In this document: one piece after another, positions 7,480 to 15,991 of the stretch
Layout: every line of letters begins with the position of its first letter
How positions within the stretch are numbered: the stretch's first letter is position 1
Source of the DNA: Acidimicrobiia bacterium
GTDB lineage: Bacteria; Actinomycetota; Acidimicrobiia; Spongiisociales; UBA5794
Assembly: GCA_030065575.1 (NCBI GenBank)
Contig: JASJDZ010000014.1
Coordinates: forward strand, 1-60,054
Length of the DNA: 60,054 bases
Direction of reading: 5' to 3'
Notes under the pieces: model-generated
What the model saw: only the letters and a program-made list of their open reading frames with translations
Database searches by the model: none
Told to the model about the DNA's origin: nothing
Made by a program: the position numbers and the translations under genes

Positions 7480-8915
7480 GCGCTCACCCCCACCCGTACC
7501 GTGGCAAATCGACCGGGGGCGGCCGAGTGACCGGTGTGCGCCACTTGCATGGGCTGCCCCTTCCCGCAGTTGGGGGTGCCCCAATGCACCCACTCATCGC
7601 CTCCGGCGAGCTTGTCCAGCTGGCCCCAGAATTGGGGGGTGATCCCCGTGTAGGTCGGGTTCTTCACCATCCGGCCCAGCTTCCCATCTTTGACCTCCCA
7701 ACCGATCTCACAGCCAAACTGGAAATTGAGCCTCTTGTCGTCGATCGACCACGACCGGTTGGTAGCCATGTAGACCCCGTCCCTGGTGTCGGCGATGATC
7801 TCCTCCAGGCTCGAATCGCCGGCGAGGAGGCCGACATTGGTCATCCGCACCATGGGCAGCCGGTTGTAGCCGTCGCCACGCACCATCCCACCGGGCGGGA
7901 GCCCGGCAATCGACGCGGAATCCCGTCCCGACAGCACGCCGACCCACGTTCCTTCCTTGACGATGTCGACACGCTGCGCTGCGGTGCCCTCATCGTCGTA
8001 GCCGAATGTGCCGAGAGCTCCGGGCAGGGTCGCATCGGCGGTTATGTTCATCAGCGGCGACCCGTAACGATGGGTGTTGAGCTTGCTCAGCTCCAGGTGG
8101 GAAGTACCGGCAAAAGCAGCTTCCCAGCCGAGTATGCGATCGAGCTCAATGGCATGGCCGACGGATTCATGGATCTGCAGGGCGAGTTGTGACCCTTCCA
8201 AGATCAGCGACTTCTCCCCTTCTTCGAGATCGGGTGCTGCGAGCAGAGCCGCCGCCTCTTCACCGATGCGACCGGCGTTCCCCTCGTAATCCCAGCGGCG
8301 CACGGTCTCGTACCCGCCGGTCTCATACTGACCAAACGATTGCGGGTAAGAGCGACGCTGGGTTTCGCCTTCGCCCAGCGCAGTGGCGTCGTATCCGCCC
8401 CCCGACTCGACGAGATGCTGATGGATACGGTGACCCTGTGAGGAGACAAACCACTTGTTGGTGTCCCAGAAAGCCAGACTGCCGCTCGCCAGCGCCACCC
8501 CATCGACCTCGAGCATGGTCTTGGTCACTGCGATCAGCATGTCGACCTTCTCCGACACGGGAACCACAAACGGATCCTCCTGGTGCGGAGTCTCGTAGGA
8601 GTCCTCGACGACCGGCACATCAGCCAGTGGCATGTCCGGGCCGGGGACCGAGGCAGAGGCGCGCGAGATCGCGGCGCTCTGTTCGCCGGCGCGACGAGCC
8701 GCGGCGGGCGTGAGATCTGAGACTGCGTAGAAACCCCAGCCCGACCCGGTCAGCGCCCGAACGCCTACCCCGGCGCGTTCGATTTGGTCGATCGACAGCG
8801 GTTCGGCGTTGAATACCGAAATCGCCTGGTTCTTCGAGATGACCACCCGGGCGTCGGCATATTGCGCCCCGGCGGCAAGGGCACCCTCGACTGCGGCCTG
8901 AGCAAGGTCGAACAC
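7476..8915 (-). CDS. TldD-family zinc metalloprotease
   Basis: 479 residues from a GTG start preceded by GGGAG with 7-nt spacing. The metalloprotease motif HESVGH spans residues 249-254, followed by the conserved ELDRILGWEAAFAGTS. The C-terminal part (TNRSWSIDDKRLNFQFGCEIG) is the usual TldD barrel. It forms the active subunit with the TldE-like protein encoded just downstream; access to the active site lies inside the heterodimer, so substrates are unfolded or small peptides. Cytoplasmic, no signal peptide. Confidence 0.93.
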   Translation of the reverse strand: MFDLAQAAVEGALAAGAQYADARVVISKNQAISVFNAEPLSIDQIERAGVGVRALTGSGWGFYAVSDLTPAAARRAGEQSAAISRASASVPGPDMPLADVPVVEDSYETPHQEDPFVVPVSEKVDMLIAVTKTMLEVDGVALASGSLAFWDTNKWFVSSQGHRIHQHLVESGGGYDATALGEGETQRRSYPQSFGQYETGGYETVRRWDYEGNAGRIGEEAAALLAAPDLEEGEKSLILEGSQLALQIHESVGHAIELDRILGWEAAFAGTSHLELSKLNTHRYGSPLMNITADATLPGALGTFGYDDEGTAAQRVDIVKEGTWVGVLSGRDSASIAGLPPGGMVRGDGYNRLPMVRMTNVGLLAGDSSLEEIIADTRDGVYMATNRSWSIDDKRLNFQFGCEIGWEVKDGKLGRMVKNPTYTGITPQFWGQLDKLAGGDEWVHWGTPNCGKGQPMQVAHTGHSAAPGRFATVRVGVSA

Positions 8916-8973
8916 TGCAGAACTCCCGATTGGCGACAGGTGAGATGGTACCGCCTGCCTGCCCGGCAGGTTG

Positions 8974-10512
8974 CTACGCCGAGAGCAGTTTCAAGCGGAA
9001 GATGCTTCGCCCGTCGCTGTACACATAGGTGAGATCGCCACCCATGCGACGGGCCAGTTCCCGGGAAATGGACAGGCCAAGGCCGAGGGAGCCGAGAACC
9101 CGATCATCGCCTGCCTGGAAGTAGGGCACAAAAACCGCCTCGCGATGCTGGAGATCGATTCCATCACCGTTATCGCTCACCTCGACGAAGGGGCCGCTGG
9201 ACTCTCCCGTACGCACCCTTATGTCCCTACCGCCGTATCGCAACGCATTGGTAATCAGATTGCGCAGGATCTGCCGGACCCGGATCACGTCCGCTGCTGC
9301 GATGACGGTCGGGCCGGTGACGTCAATCGACGGCACATCGGGCGCAGAACGAGCGCAATCCGCAATCGCCGCTTCGGCCACCGCGTGGAGATCTATCTCA
9401 GCAACGTCGACCGCAATTCGACCGGCTTCCAGATTGGCGGCCACGAGCAGATCATCCACGATCGAGCTGAGCTCGGCGGACTGAGCTGCTACGAGTCCCA
9501 TGAGCTCGCGCAACTCGGGAGCGTCGAATCGCTCCCAGTTCTCGGCGATCTCCTCGGACAGCCCGAATACTGCGGCCAGCGGAGTTCGTAGTTCGTGGCT
9601 GACACTGGCAATGAATCGGTCCTTGTCGGCAACGAGGCGCTGCAACCTCCGCTCGGTGGCGCGCAACTGGGTGAGATCGAACAGGGACACGACTACGCGT
9701 GACATGTCCCGGCCTTGCGGGATACGCGGCACGATCCATCGCAGTCGGCACTCGAACGGTTGGTTGAGGAAGTTGACCCCGACGAAGTCGGCGGAGTAGC
9801 TGCTCCCGCCGTCCCACAGGGTGACGAACTGCTCCTCAAATGACGAAACCACCTCGGGGGTCAGCTCGTCGTCCCGGAATCCCTGCAGCACGGCCAGCAC
9901 CGAGGGTGCTCGCAGCAGGTCGACTGTGGCGGTATTTGCCCGACTGGTCCGGATTGATTTGATTACCCGACGCACCTCGTCCGGGTTGCCGGCCATGTGC
10001 TCGCGGAGATCGGTGACGCCGGATCGCCTCAGCTGGTCCAGCCACACCTTGACCCCTGTGAAGTCCTCCTCCTTCATGGCCACCGGTGACCACTCGAAGA
10101 GCGAGCGGTAACGCTCCTCCTGCTCCTTCAGTTGGCGTTGGGCCGCATCCACAGAAGCGCGGTCGGTCACCATGATCCCGATCAACACACCGTCCTCGAG
10201 CGGAATCGGAAAGGCGCCGACTTCCACCAGCCGGTCCTGGGAGGTGCGCACTGCGATCGGGGACACTTCGAGCCCGCGACGCACTCCGTCCAACATACGC
10301 ATCAGCGCGGTGGCACTGACACTCCAGAAACCGTCGAGCAGCCCTGCGGGCGCAGCTTCATCGATATCGAGGGTCTCGTGGGCAATCTGATTGGCGGCAA
10401 CGATCGAAAGCTCCCCATCGACGACAAGCATCGGCGTCTGCGCGTGCTCGAAGAACGAGCCAAATAGGCTCTCCAGAGACGGTGTGACAGCAGGATCGAT
10501 CAAGGTACTCAC
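8974..10512 (-). CDS. PAS-domain sensor histidine kinase (soluble, orphan)
   Basis: 512 residues from a GTG. A PAS-like domain covers about 17-130, a second PAS-like segment (EEDFTGVKVWLDQLRRSGV) about 145-285, then HisKA with the phospho-accepting H306 in SHELRTPLAAVFG, and HATPase with N box NALRYGG, DNGDGI and GLGLSISREL. No membrane helices, so it senses a cytoplasmic signal through PAS. No response regulator is adjacent. Its kinase core closely resembles that of the kinase at 11564-13582 (shared RVRQILRNLITNA and GSLGLGLSISR), which suggests paralogy. Confidence 0.9.
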   Translation of the reverse strand: MSTLIDPAVTPSLESLFGSFFEHAQTPMLVVDGELSIVAANQIAHETLDIDEAAPAGLLDGFWSVSATALMRMLDGVRRGLEVSPIAVRTSQDRLVEVGAFPIPLEDGVLIGIMVTDRASVDAAQRQLKEQEERYRSLFEWSPVAMKEEDFTGVKVWLDQLRRSGVTDLREHMAGNPDEVRRVIKSIRTSRANTATVDLLRAPSVLAVLQGFRDDELTPEVVSSFEEQFVTLWDGGSSYSADFVGVNFLNQPFECRLRWIVPRIPQGRDMSRVVVSLFDLTQLRATERRLQRLVADKDRFIASVSHELRTPLAAVFGLSEEIAENWERFDAPELRELMGLVAAQSAELSSIVDDLLVAANLEAGRIAVDVAEIDLHAVAEAAIADCARSAPDVPSIDVTGPTVIAAADVIRVRQILRNLITNALRYGGRDIRVRTGESSGPFVEVSDNGDGIDLQHREAVFVPYFQAGDDRVLGSLGLGLSISRELARRMGGDLTYVYSDGRSIFRLKLLSA

Positions 10513-10550
10513 TTATCAGCGCTCGGATTCCATCGGCAAACCGACGCAAA

Positions 10551-10569
10551 GACCAAAGGGGGGATTTGG
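10551..10569 (-). terminator. Weak hairpin after the nitroreductase gene
   Basis: ACCAAA and TTTGGT arms around a G-rich loop in the 62-base gap between the nitroreductase stop and the kinase start. The stem is only 6 bp and there is no clear T-tract. Confidence 0.25.
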
Positions 10570-10574
10570 TGGCT

Positions 10575-11273
10575 TCAGGCGGGCGCTACGTCAGAGCCGG
10601 CATCTGCAGAGAACTGAACCATCACCTGCCCCAATTCCTTGCGGGTCAGTGCCGGAACCTCGCATCCGGGTGCGGGAAAGCCAATCGGGAACAGGGCGAA
10701 TGGCCGCTCGTTTTCCGGCCGCTCCAGGAGTCGGGTCAGGAACCCCATCGGGCTCGGGGTGTGGGTGAGGGTGGCCAGGCCCATGTTGTGCAGCGCGGCC
10801 ACAAACAGCCCGGCGGCGATACCGACGCTCTCCTTGACGTAGAAGTTCTTCAGAGTGTCGCCACTCGGGGTGATCGTGTATCGCTGCTCGAATAGCACAA
10901 CGATCCAGGGCACGACCTCCAGGTAGGGCTTGCTCGATGTTGTGCCCAGCGGATCGAGCGCATCGCGCCAATGCTGCGGAAGGCGCCCACCCTCGTAGTT
11001 CTCCCTCTCCTCCCGCTCCGCAGCGAGCCGGATCCGACTCTTGATGTCGGCGTCCCCCACTACAACGAAGGTCCAGGGCTGGCGATGAGCCCCGGAGGGG
11101 GCGGTTGCGGCGGTGCGAATCGCAGTCTCGATGAGGCTTTGCGGTACGGGTTCCGGGGAGAAGGCGCGCACGCTGCGCCGGGAGCTCATCAGACGATGAA
11201 AGCCGTCGGCGCGGAGGGTCATCTGGTCCGCGTCGAGCCGGGTGAATTCGTAGGTGATCATTTCGGCGCTCAC
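10575..11273 (-). CDS. Nitroreductase-family flavoprotein, iodotyrosine deiodinase/BluB-like
   Basis: 232 residues from GTG 11273, preferred because an AGGAG/GGGGG purine run lies just upstream; ATG 11261 is an alternative. The nitroreductase FMN-binding signature SSRRSVRAFSPEPVP and APSGAHRQPWTFVVV is clear, as is the C-terminal PSPMGFLTRLL. The middle part (YEGGRLPQHWRDAL and KPYLEVVPWIVVLFEQ) is laid out as in the IYD/BluB branch, whose members dehalogenate halotyrosines or cut FMN to DMB. Which reaction applies here cannot be decided from sequence. It is monocistronic. Confidence 0.85.
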   Translation of the reverse strand: MSAEMITYEFTRLDADQMTLRADGFHRLMSSRRSVRAFSPEPVPQSLIETAIRTAATAPSGAHRQPWTFVVVGDADIKSRIRLAAEREERENYEGGRLPQHWRDALDPLGTTSSKPYLEVVPWIVVLFEQRYTITPSGDTLKNFYVKESVGIAAGLFVAALHNMGLATLTHTPSPMGFLTRLLERPENERPFALFPIGFPAPGCEVPALTRKELGQVMVQFSADAGSDVAPA

Positions 11274-11563
11274 TGCCGCCCCCTCTCCTGATAGCCGGAC
11301 ACTAACGACGCTTGCCGGCACCTGCCGTCGGAGCAACTGCCGGGATCAAGGCGTAGCCAAGCCTGTGTGCCAGACCTCATCCGCAACTACCAGATCGTTT
11401 CCTGTTCCTACTCAGGATCGGCGTCGGAGACCGGAGACCTTTAGCCCAGAAGCTCCGGCCGCAAACGGACTAGTCGGACGGGCCACCGACGCATGGCAAC
11501 TGCGTTCAAGTTCGCCGCCCCCGTGCCGACAGGATGCCAGTACGCAACATAGAGGTCCCAACG

Positions 11564-13582
11564 GTGAGTTCACCCAATGCCTCCGTCCCGGAGTCAGCGG
11601 TGGTACCCGACGAACCGCCCGCACAACCGGCAGCCTCCGAGGAGGCGGCCTCCATATCGCGGTCGCCCCGAGCCAATTGGGCGGTCCCCGCCCTGATCGC
11701 TGGCATGTTGCTGTGCGCCGCGCTCCTGTACGTCCTGCTGCTCAGGGTTGCGGCTCCCGGCGGGGCCCCCGGGAAACTGACCTGGTGGGCCCTCGCCATC
11801 GGCTTCACGATCACGGAGAGCCTGATCATTCACCTCCCGGTGCAGCGTGACTCGCACACGGTCTCCATGAGCGAGATTCCCTTGGTCCTCGGGCTGGCCC
11901 TTGCCGAACCGGCTGCGGTAATCGTTGGTCGCCTGGTAGCCGGCATCGTCGTGTTGGTGGCGCGTCGGCAGCCACTCTTCAAACTGATCTTCAACATGGC
12001 GCTGTTTACGCTCGAAACCACAGTCGCTTTGGCGGTCTACCGCACGATCCTTGGCGATGGCGCTCCCGCATCCCCGCTCGGCTGGATCGCGGCCATGGCC
12101 GCGGTCGGAATTGCCGTCACCGTCTCGGCAGCGTTGGTTGACGGAGTCATCGCCTTGAGCGACCGACACCGCCGGTTCTCGGTGATCCTCAAGTCCTTCG
12201 CCGCCGGCTCGTTGATCAGCATCGCAGTTGGGTTCCTGGGGACGATCGCTGTTGTTGTCGTCGAGTACGAGCCCCGCGCCAGCACGCTGCTGGCGGCCGC
12301 CCTCATATTCTTCTTCGCCCTATTCCGCTTCTTCAGCAGGGTGAGTCGCCGCCACGACGAGCTCAGCGCTCTGTACGACTTCACCAATCAAATGGACGGC
12401 ACGCTCGGTGGTGCCGACATCGCGGCAGTGACCCTGCGGGAAGCAGTCTCGATTCTGCGGGCAGAACGCGGCGAAATCATCCTGTCGAATCCGACCGATT
12501 CGCACGCCTCCTACCTAGGTTTCACTGCGGGTAGTGATCACACGGTGCGTCGCATGCCCACCGCCGAGGTAGCCGAGCTCTTTGCGATCGCTGCGGGCCC
12601 CGAGAGCGAGCGGATCTATGGACCGGAGACGAAGGACAGTCGGCTTCGGATCTGTCTCGGACAAGAGAGTCTCTGTGGTGTGATTGCTCCGATTCAGTAC
12701 GGCACCGGATCCGATGGTGTCCTCGTTCTCGCCGGACGCACCGGCATCACAAGACGCTTCTCGCCGGCCGACCTCGAGCTGCTCGACACCATTGCAAACC
12801 ATGCCAGTCTCACTTTGGAACGCGCCAGTGTCATCGAGCGACTCAAGTCTGAGGTTGCAGAGAAGCTCGATGTGATCCGCTCGAAGGACCAACTGATCGC
12901 AGCGGTGAGCCACGAACTGCGCACACCCCTCACCGGGGTGCTCGGCTTCGCAGAGATGCTGCGCGACAACCGCACTGAGTTCAGCCGGGAAGACGAGGAT
13001 GCGATGCTCCGCTCGATCGCTGAGGAAGCGGGCGACCTGACCAACCTGGTAGAAGATCTGCTCACCGCCGCCCGGGCTCAGATGGGATCGCTAACCATTG
13101 CCGCAAATCCGGTCCCGCTGCGCCCCCTGATCAGCCGGGTCATCGAGACCACTCTGGGCTCGGCTCATCACGTTGTGGTCAGCGGTCCGGAGACCGTCGT
13201 CTGGGCCGACGACGGAAGAGTGCGCCAGATCCTGCGCAATCTGATCACGAATGCCCAGCGCTACGGCGGGCATCAGATCCACGTGGCGACCCACGTTGCC
13301 GGCAAGACCGTCCACATCAGGGTGAGCGACAACGGTGACGGAATACCCGAAAGCGACCAGGAGCGGATTTTCGCCGCATATGAGAGCGCCCACGATCCCG
13401 GTACGCAGCCAGGCTCACTGGGACTGGGGCTTTCGATTTCCCGCTCGCTCGCCAGACTCATGGGCGGCGACCTTTCCTACCAACGCACCGACGGTTGGAC
13501 CACATTCGACTTCCAACTGCCCGCGTTCATCGAGACCGAGGAACCGGTGCAACCGGCCTCGATTGAGTTCCAGCGCGTTTGA
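11564..13582 (+). CDS. Membrane sensor histidine kinase with GAF domain (orphan)
   Basis: 672 residues from GTG 11564, which has AGAGG 8 nt upstream; an in-frame ATG ten codons earlier (11534) lacks a ribosome-binding site. After a polar N-terminus there are about seven membrane segments (residues ~40-260), a GAF-like domain (~275-425), a coiled connector, HisKA with H450 in SHELRTPLTGVLGFAEML, and HATPase (NAQRYGG, DNGDGI, GLGLSISR). The membrane region resembles MASE-type integral sensor modules and has no large periplasmic domain, so the input may be membrane or redox related. No cognate regulator is adjacent. Confidence 0.9.
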   Translation: MSSPNASVPESAVVPDEPPAQPAASEEAASISRSPRANWAVPALIAGMLLCAALLYVLLLRVAAPGGAPGKLTWWALAIGFTITESLIIHLPVQRDSHTVSMSEIPLVLGLALAEPAAVIVGRLVAGIVVLVARRQPLFKLIFNMALFTLETTVALAVYRTILGDGAPASPLGWIAAMAAVGIAVTVSAALVDGVIALSDRHRRFSVILKSFAAGSLISIAVGFLGTIAVVVVEYEPRASTLLAAALIFFFALFRFFSRVSRRHDELSALYDFTNQMDGTLGGADIAAVTLREAVSILRAERGEIILSNPTDSHASYLGFTAGSDHTVRRMPTAEVAELFAIAAGPESERIYGPETKDSRLRICLGQESLCGVIAPIQYGTGSDGVLVLAGRTGITRRFSPADLELLDTIANHASLTLERASVIERLKSEVAEKLDVIRSKDQLIAAVSHELRTPLTGVLGFAEMLRDNRTEFSREDEDAMLRSIAEEAGDLTNLVEDLLTAARAQMGSLTIAANPVPLRPLISRVIETTLGSAHHVVVSGPETVVWADDGRVRQILRNLITNAQRYGGHQIHVATHVAGKTVHIRVSDNGDGIPESDQERIFAAYESAHDPGTQPGSLGLGLSISRSLARLMGGDLSYQRTDGWTTFDFQLPAFIETEEPVQPASIEFQRV

Positions 13583-13612
13583 GCGCTCTCGCCCAGATGG
13601 CACACTGTTGTT

Positions 13613-14143
13613 GTGCACACCCACGAATGGCCCGGCGAGTTCACCTACTGTCCGCACTGCGGCACAGCGCTGACCGCCGCGCCCCTGCTGGGACGAGTCC
13701 GCAAGCACTGTCCGGAATGCGGATTCATCCACTTCCGCAATCCGGCCGTCGGCGCCGCCGCCGTTGTGTGGGACGACACGGGCAGGTTGCTGCTCATCCG
13801 ACGCGGCCCGAGCGCCACCCGGCCCGGGCTCTGGGCGATCCCGGCCGGCTACGTTGACTACGGCGAGGAAGTGCGAGCAGCCGCCGCTAGAGAGTTAGAA
13901 GAAGAGACCGGGCTGATCGCCGACATCGGCGATGTGGTCTGGGTCGCGTCGAACTTCCACGACCCGGCCAAGCTGACGGTCGGAGTGTGGTTCGCTGCCA
14001 GCGTTACGGGTGGCGAGTTGGCCCCCGGCGATGATGCCGACGACGCCGGGTACTTCGCCCCGGATCAACTACCGCCGCTGGCATTCGACACCGATGCGGC
14101 CTACCTGCGGTCGATCGGGCACAACGTCGACTCGACCGACTAG
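13613..14143 (+). CDS. Nudix hydrolase with N-terminal zinc ribbon
   Basis: 176 residues from GTG 13613. A four-cysteine zinc ribbon (CPHC and CPEC, residues ~13-39) precedes the Nudix domain; the Nudix box is GYVDYGEEVRAAAARELEEE followed by TGL, with all catalytic glutamates. This order is that of NudC/YfgB-like pyrophosphohydrolases, but the protein is shorter than NudC and lacks its extra N-terminal domain, so the substrate (NADH, ADP-ribose or another nucleoside diphosphate) is open. It starts 30 bases after the kinase gene without a clear ribosome-binding site. Confidence 0.88.
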   Translation: MHTHEWPGEFTYCPHCGTALTAAPLLGRVRKHCPECGFIHFRNPAVGAAAVVWDDTGRLLLIRRGPSATRPGLWAIPAGYVDYGEEVRAAAARELEEETGLIADIGDVVWVASNFHDPAKLTVGVWFAASVTGGELAPGDDADDAGYFAPDQLPPLAFDTDAAYLRSIGHNVDSTD

Positions 14144-14757
14144 CTCTCGAGACCGAGCTCAGACTCCATCCGAGCCACTCGCGCCCGCAGCTGAGCCAGC
14201 TCGGCCTCCAACTGCTCAATGCGGTCGGGTTCGGCTTGGGTGGGGGTTGCCGGCTCTAGGTCATCCGGCACAGCGCCAAGTAGGTGGGTATAGCGGGGCT
14301 CCTTCTCGCCCGGGCGACGCTCCAGCCTCTCGGCAAGGGGCTCTTCGCGACCGGCCAGGGCAGCCAACTCGCTCACGACTTCGTCGAGCGCGTTGAACTC
14401 GCAGTAGCGCCCCGTGCGGGTTCGCAGCTCGCCTCCGGTTTGTGGACCGCGCAATAGGAGGACCGCCAGCAATGACTTCTGTGCCTCGGTGAGTTCGAGC
14501 ACGTCACCCGCAACATGCTTGTACTTGAGCACACGATCACCCTTGCCGTGCACGGTTCGGGCTAGGCCGCGCTCCCGCAGGGCATCGAGAGTCTCTTGCA
14601 CCTCGAGCTCGGTGTAGTCGACAACCGGGTCACGGTTGGATCGCTGATTGCACGCCATGACGATCGAGTTCAGCGACATCGGGTAGTAGTCGGGTGTCGT
14701 CATCTCCTTCTCGATGAGACAGCCCAGGACACGTTGTTCGGGTGGGGTCAGTTCCAT
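14140..14757 (-). CDS. YceH-like DUF480 protein
   Basis: 205 residues from ATG 14757. The family pattern is unmistakable: LTPPEQRVLGCLIEKEMTTP, DYYPMSLNSIVMACNQRSNR and LRGPQTGGELRTRTGR, forming two winged-helix domains. A C-terminal coiled coil (about 170-203, EQLEAELAQLRARVARMESE) follows. The biological role of YceH/DUF480 is not established, although the fold suggests nucleic-acid binding. The start appears leaderless (TACTAT 14764-14769). It overlaps the 3' end of the Nudix gene by 4 bases in convergent orientation. Confidence 0.9.
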   Translation of the reverse strand: MELTPPEQRVLGCLIEKEMTTPDYYPMSLNSIVMACNQRSNRDPVVDYTELEVQETLDALRERGLARTVHGKGDRVLKYKHVAGDVLELTEAQKSLLAVLLLRGPQTGGELRTRTGRYCEFNALDEVVSELAALAGREEPLAERLERRPGEKEPRYTHLLGAVPDDLEPATPTQAEPDRIEQLEAELAQLRARVARMESELGLES

Positions 14758-14763
14758 CAGCGA

Positions 14764-14769
14764 ATAGTA
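14764..14769 (-). promoter_or_regulatory. Leaderless -10 element for the DUF480 gene
   Basis: TACTAT on the minus strand with exactly 6 nt to the ATG, so transcription would begin at or next to the start codon. No Shine-Dalgarno sequence precedes the ATG. Confidence 0.55.
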
Positions 14770-14773
14770 CGTG

Positions 14774-15991
14774 TCAATTGCGCAGGACGAGCCACAGATC
14801 GCCGACGTTGGTCCCGGTAGGGCCGGTGACGAGCTGTTCGCCCAGTGCAGCGAAGAACGAACCGGAGTCATTGTCGTCCAGGGCGGCCGCCGCATCGAGC
14901 CCGGCGCTCCGACCGCGCTCGAGGGTCCCTCCATCAACGATGGCGCCGGCCGCCGGGGTCGTTCCGTCGATGCCATCGGTGCCGGCCGCCAGGAACCAGG
15001 TTCCCTGCGTCCCGTCCAGGAGTGTCGCGGCAATGAGCGCCGCCTCCTGATTGCGCCCTCCACTACCGCGGCCGGTCACATCCACCGTGGTCTCCCCGGC
15101 ATAGATCGAAAGCCCGGGACCCGACCGACGCAAAGCCTCCCCGGCCGCGGTGCCGGCGTCGCCCGTCATCCGGGTGTCGATGACCTTTGCCTGCAAACCA
15201 AAGCCCTCGCCTGCGGTGGCGGCGGCGTGGGCGGCTGCGGCAGCACCGGCAATGACCCGGTACTCGCCCGCAACCTCGGCGTGCGCCGATGGAGGGGTGC
15301 GCAGAGCCGCCTGCACCGCGGCAGGGAGATCTGCGGCAATCCCCAGCTTCCCGGTGACCCGTTGTGCCGCATCCGCATCATCTTCGGTCACAACGGTTGG
15401 CCCGGAGGCGATCACCTCGGGCAAGTCTCCGACTACATCGGACACTGCCAGCGTGATGAGCCGGGCTGGATGGGCCGCGGCGGCGAGACCGCCTCCCTTG
15501 AGAAGCGACAGGCGCCGGCGAACCGTGTTGGTGGCGACGATGTCCGCACCGGAGCGGAGTAGGAGCTCATTGGTGGCGGCAAGGTCGGCGAGGCTCACTC
15601 CGGGGACCGGCGCAACGGCGAGCGCAGAGCCGCCGCCGGATAGGAGAACAAGGGCTGTGTCGGCAGGACCGAGGGTGTCGGCCAGATCGAGAAGGGCCAT
15701 TCCGGCATGGTGACTGCGATGGTCGGGAACCGGATGGCTGCCGATCAGCAGCTCCAGACCGGGAGGGATCTCATCCTCGTGGTTGCTCACCACGAGGCCC
15801 TCCAGCTCCGCACGTCCCAGAGCGGCAGCGGCTCCGCGGGCCATTGCCGGTGCTGCCTTCCCGAGCGCCATCACCACGACACGTCCCGACGTTGGGATCA
15901 GGTTGCGCTGCACCGCCGTCGCCGGATCCACCGCAGCCAGGCCGGCCTCGAAACATGCAACTAGAGCTCGTCGAGCAGCTGGGTCGTCCAT
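14774..15991 (-). CDS. Glycerate 2-kinase (MOFRL family)
   Basis: 405 residues with both parts of the DUF4147/MOFRL glycerate kinase: N-terminal GRVVVMALGKAAPAMARGA, LLSGGGSALAVAP and NTVRRRLSLLKGGGLA, and C-terminal GRGSGGRNQEAAL and GTDGIDGTTPAAGAIVDG. It phosphorylates D-glycerate, normally to 2-phosphoglycerate. The ATG overlaps the stop of the DinG-like gene by one base (TGATG), so the two are co-translated. It lies about 40 kb from the GH13_18 phosphorylase; if that enzyme acts on glucosylglycerate, this kinase could consume the released glycerate, but this is only inference. Confidence 0.92.
   Translation of the reverse strand: MDDPAARRALVACFEAGLAAVDPATAVQRNLIPTSGRVVVMALGKAAPAMARGAAAALGRAELEGLVVSNHEDEIPPGLELLIGSHPVPDHRSHHAGMALLDLADTLGPADTALVLLSGGGSALAVAPVPGVSLADLAATNELLLRSGADIVATNTVRRRLSLLKGGGLAAAAHPARLITLAVSDVVGDLPEVIASGPTVVTEDDADAAQRVTGKLGIAADLPAAVQAALRTPPSAHAEVAGEYRVIAGAAAAAHAAATAGEGFGLQAKVIDTRMTGDAGTAAGEALRRSGPGLSIYAGETTVDVTGRGSGGRNQEAALIAATLLDGTQGTWFLAAGTDGIDGTTPAAGAIVDGGTLERGRSAGLDAAAALDDNDSGSFFAALGEQLVTGPTGTNVGDLWLVLRN

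Noticed and set aside
6499-7530. A 343-codon plus-strand frame across the TldE-like gene
   Set aside because: Antisense to a well-supported family protein; no ribosome-binding site and no recognisable motif.
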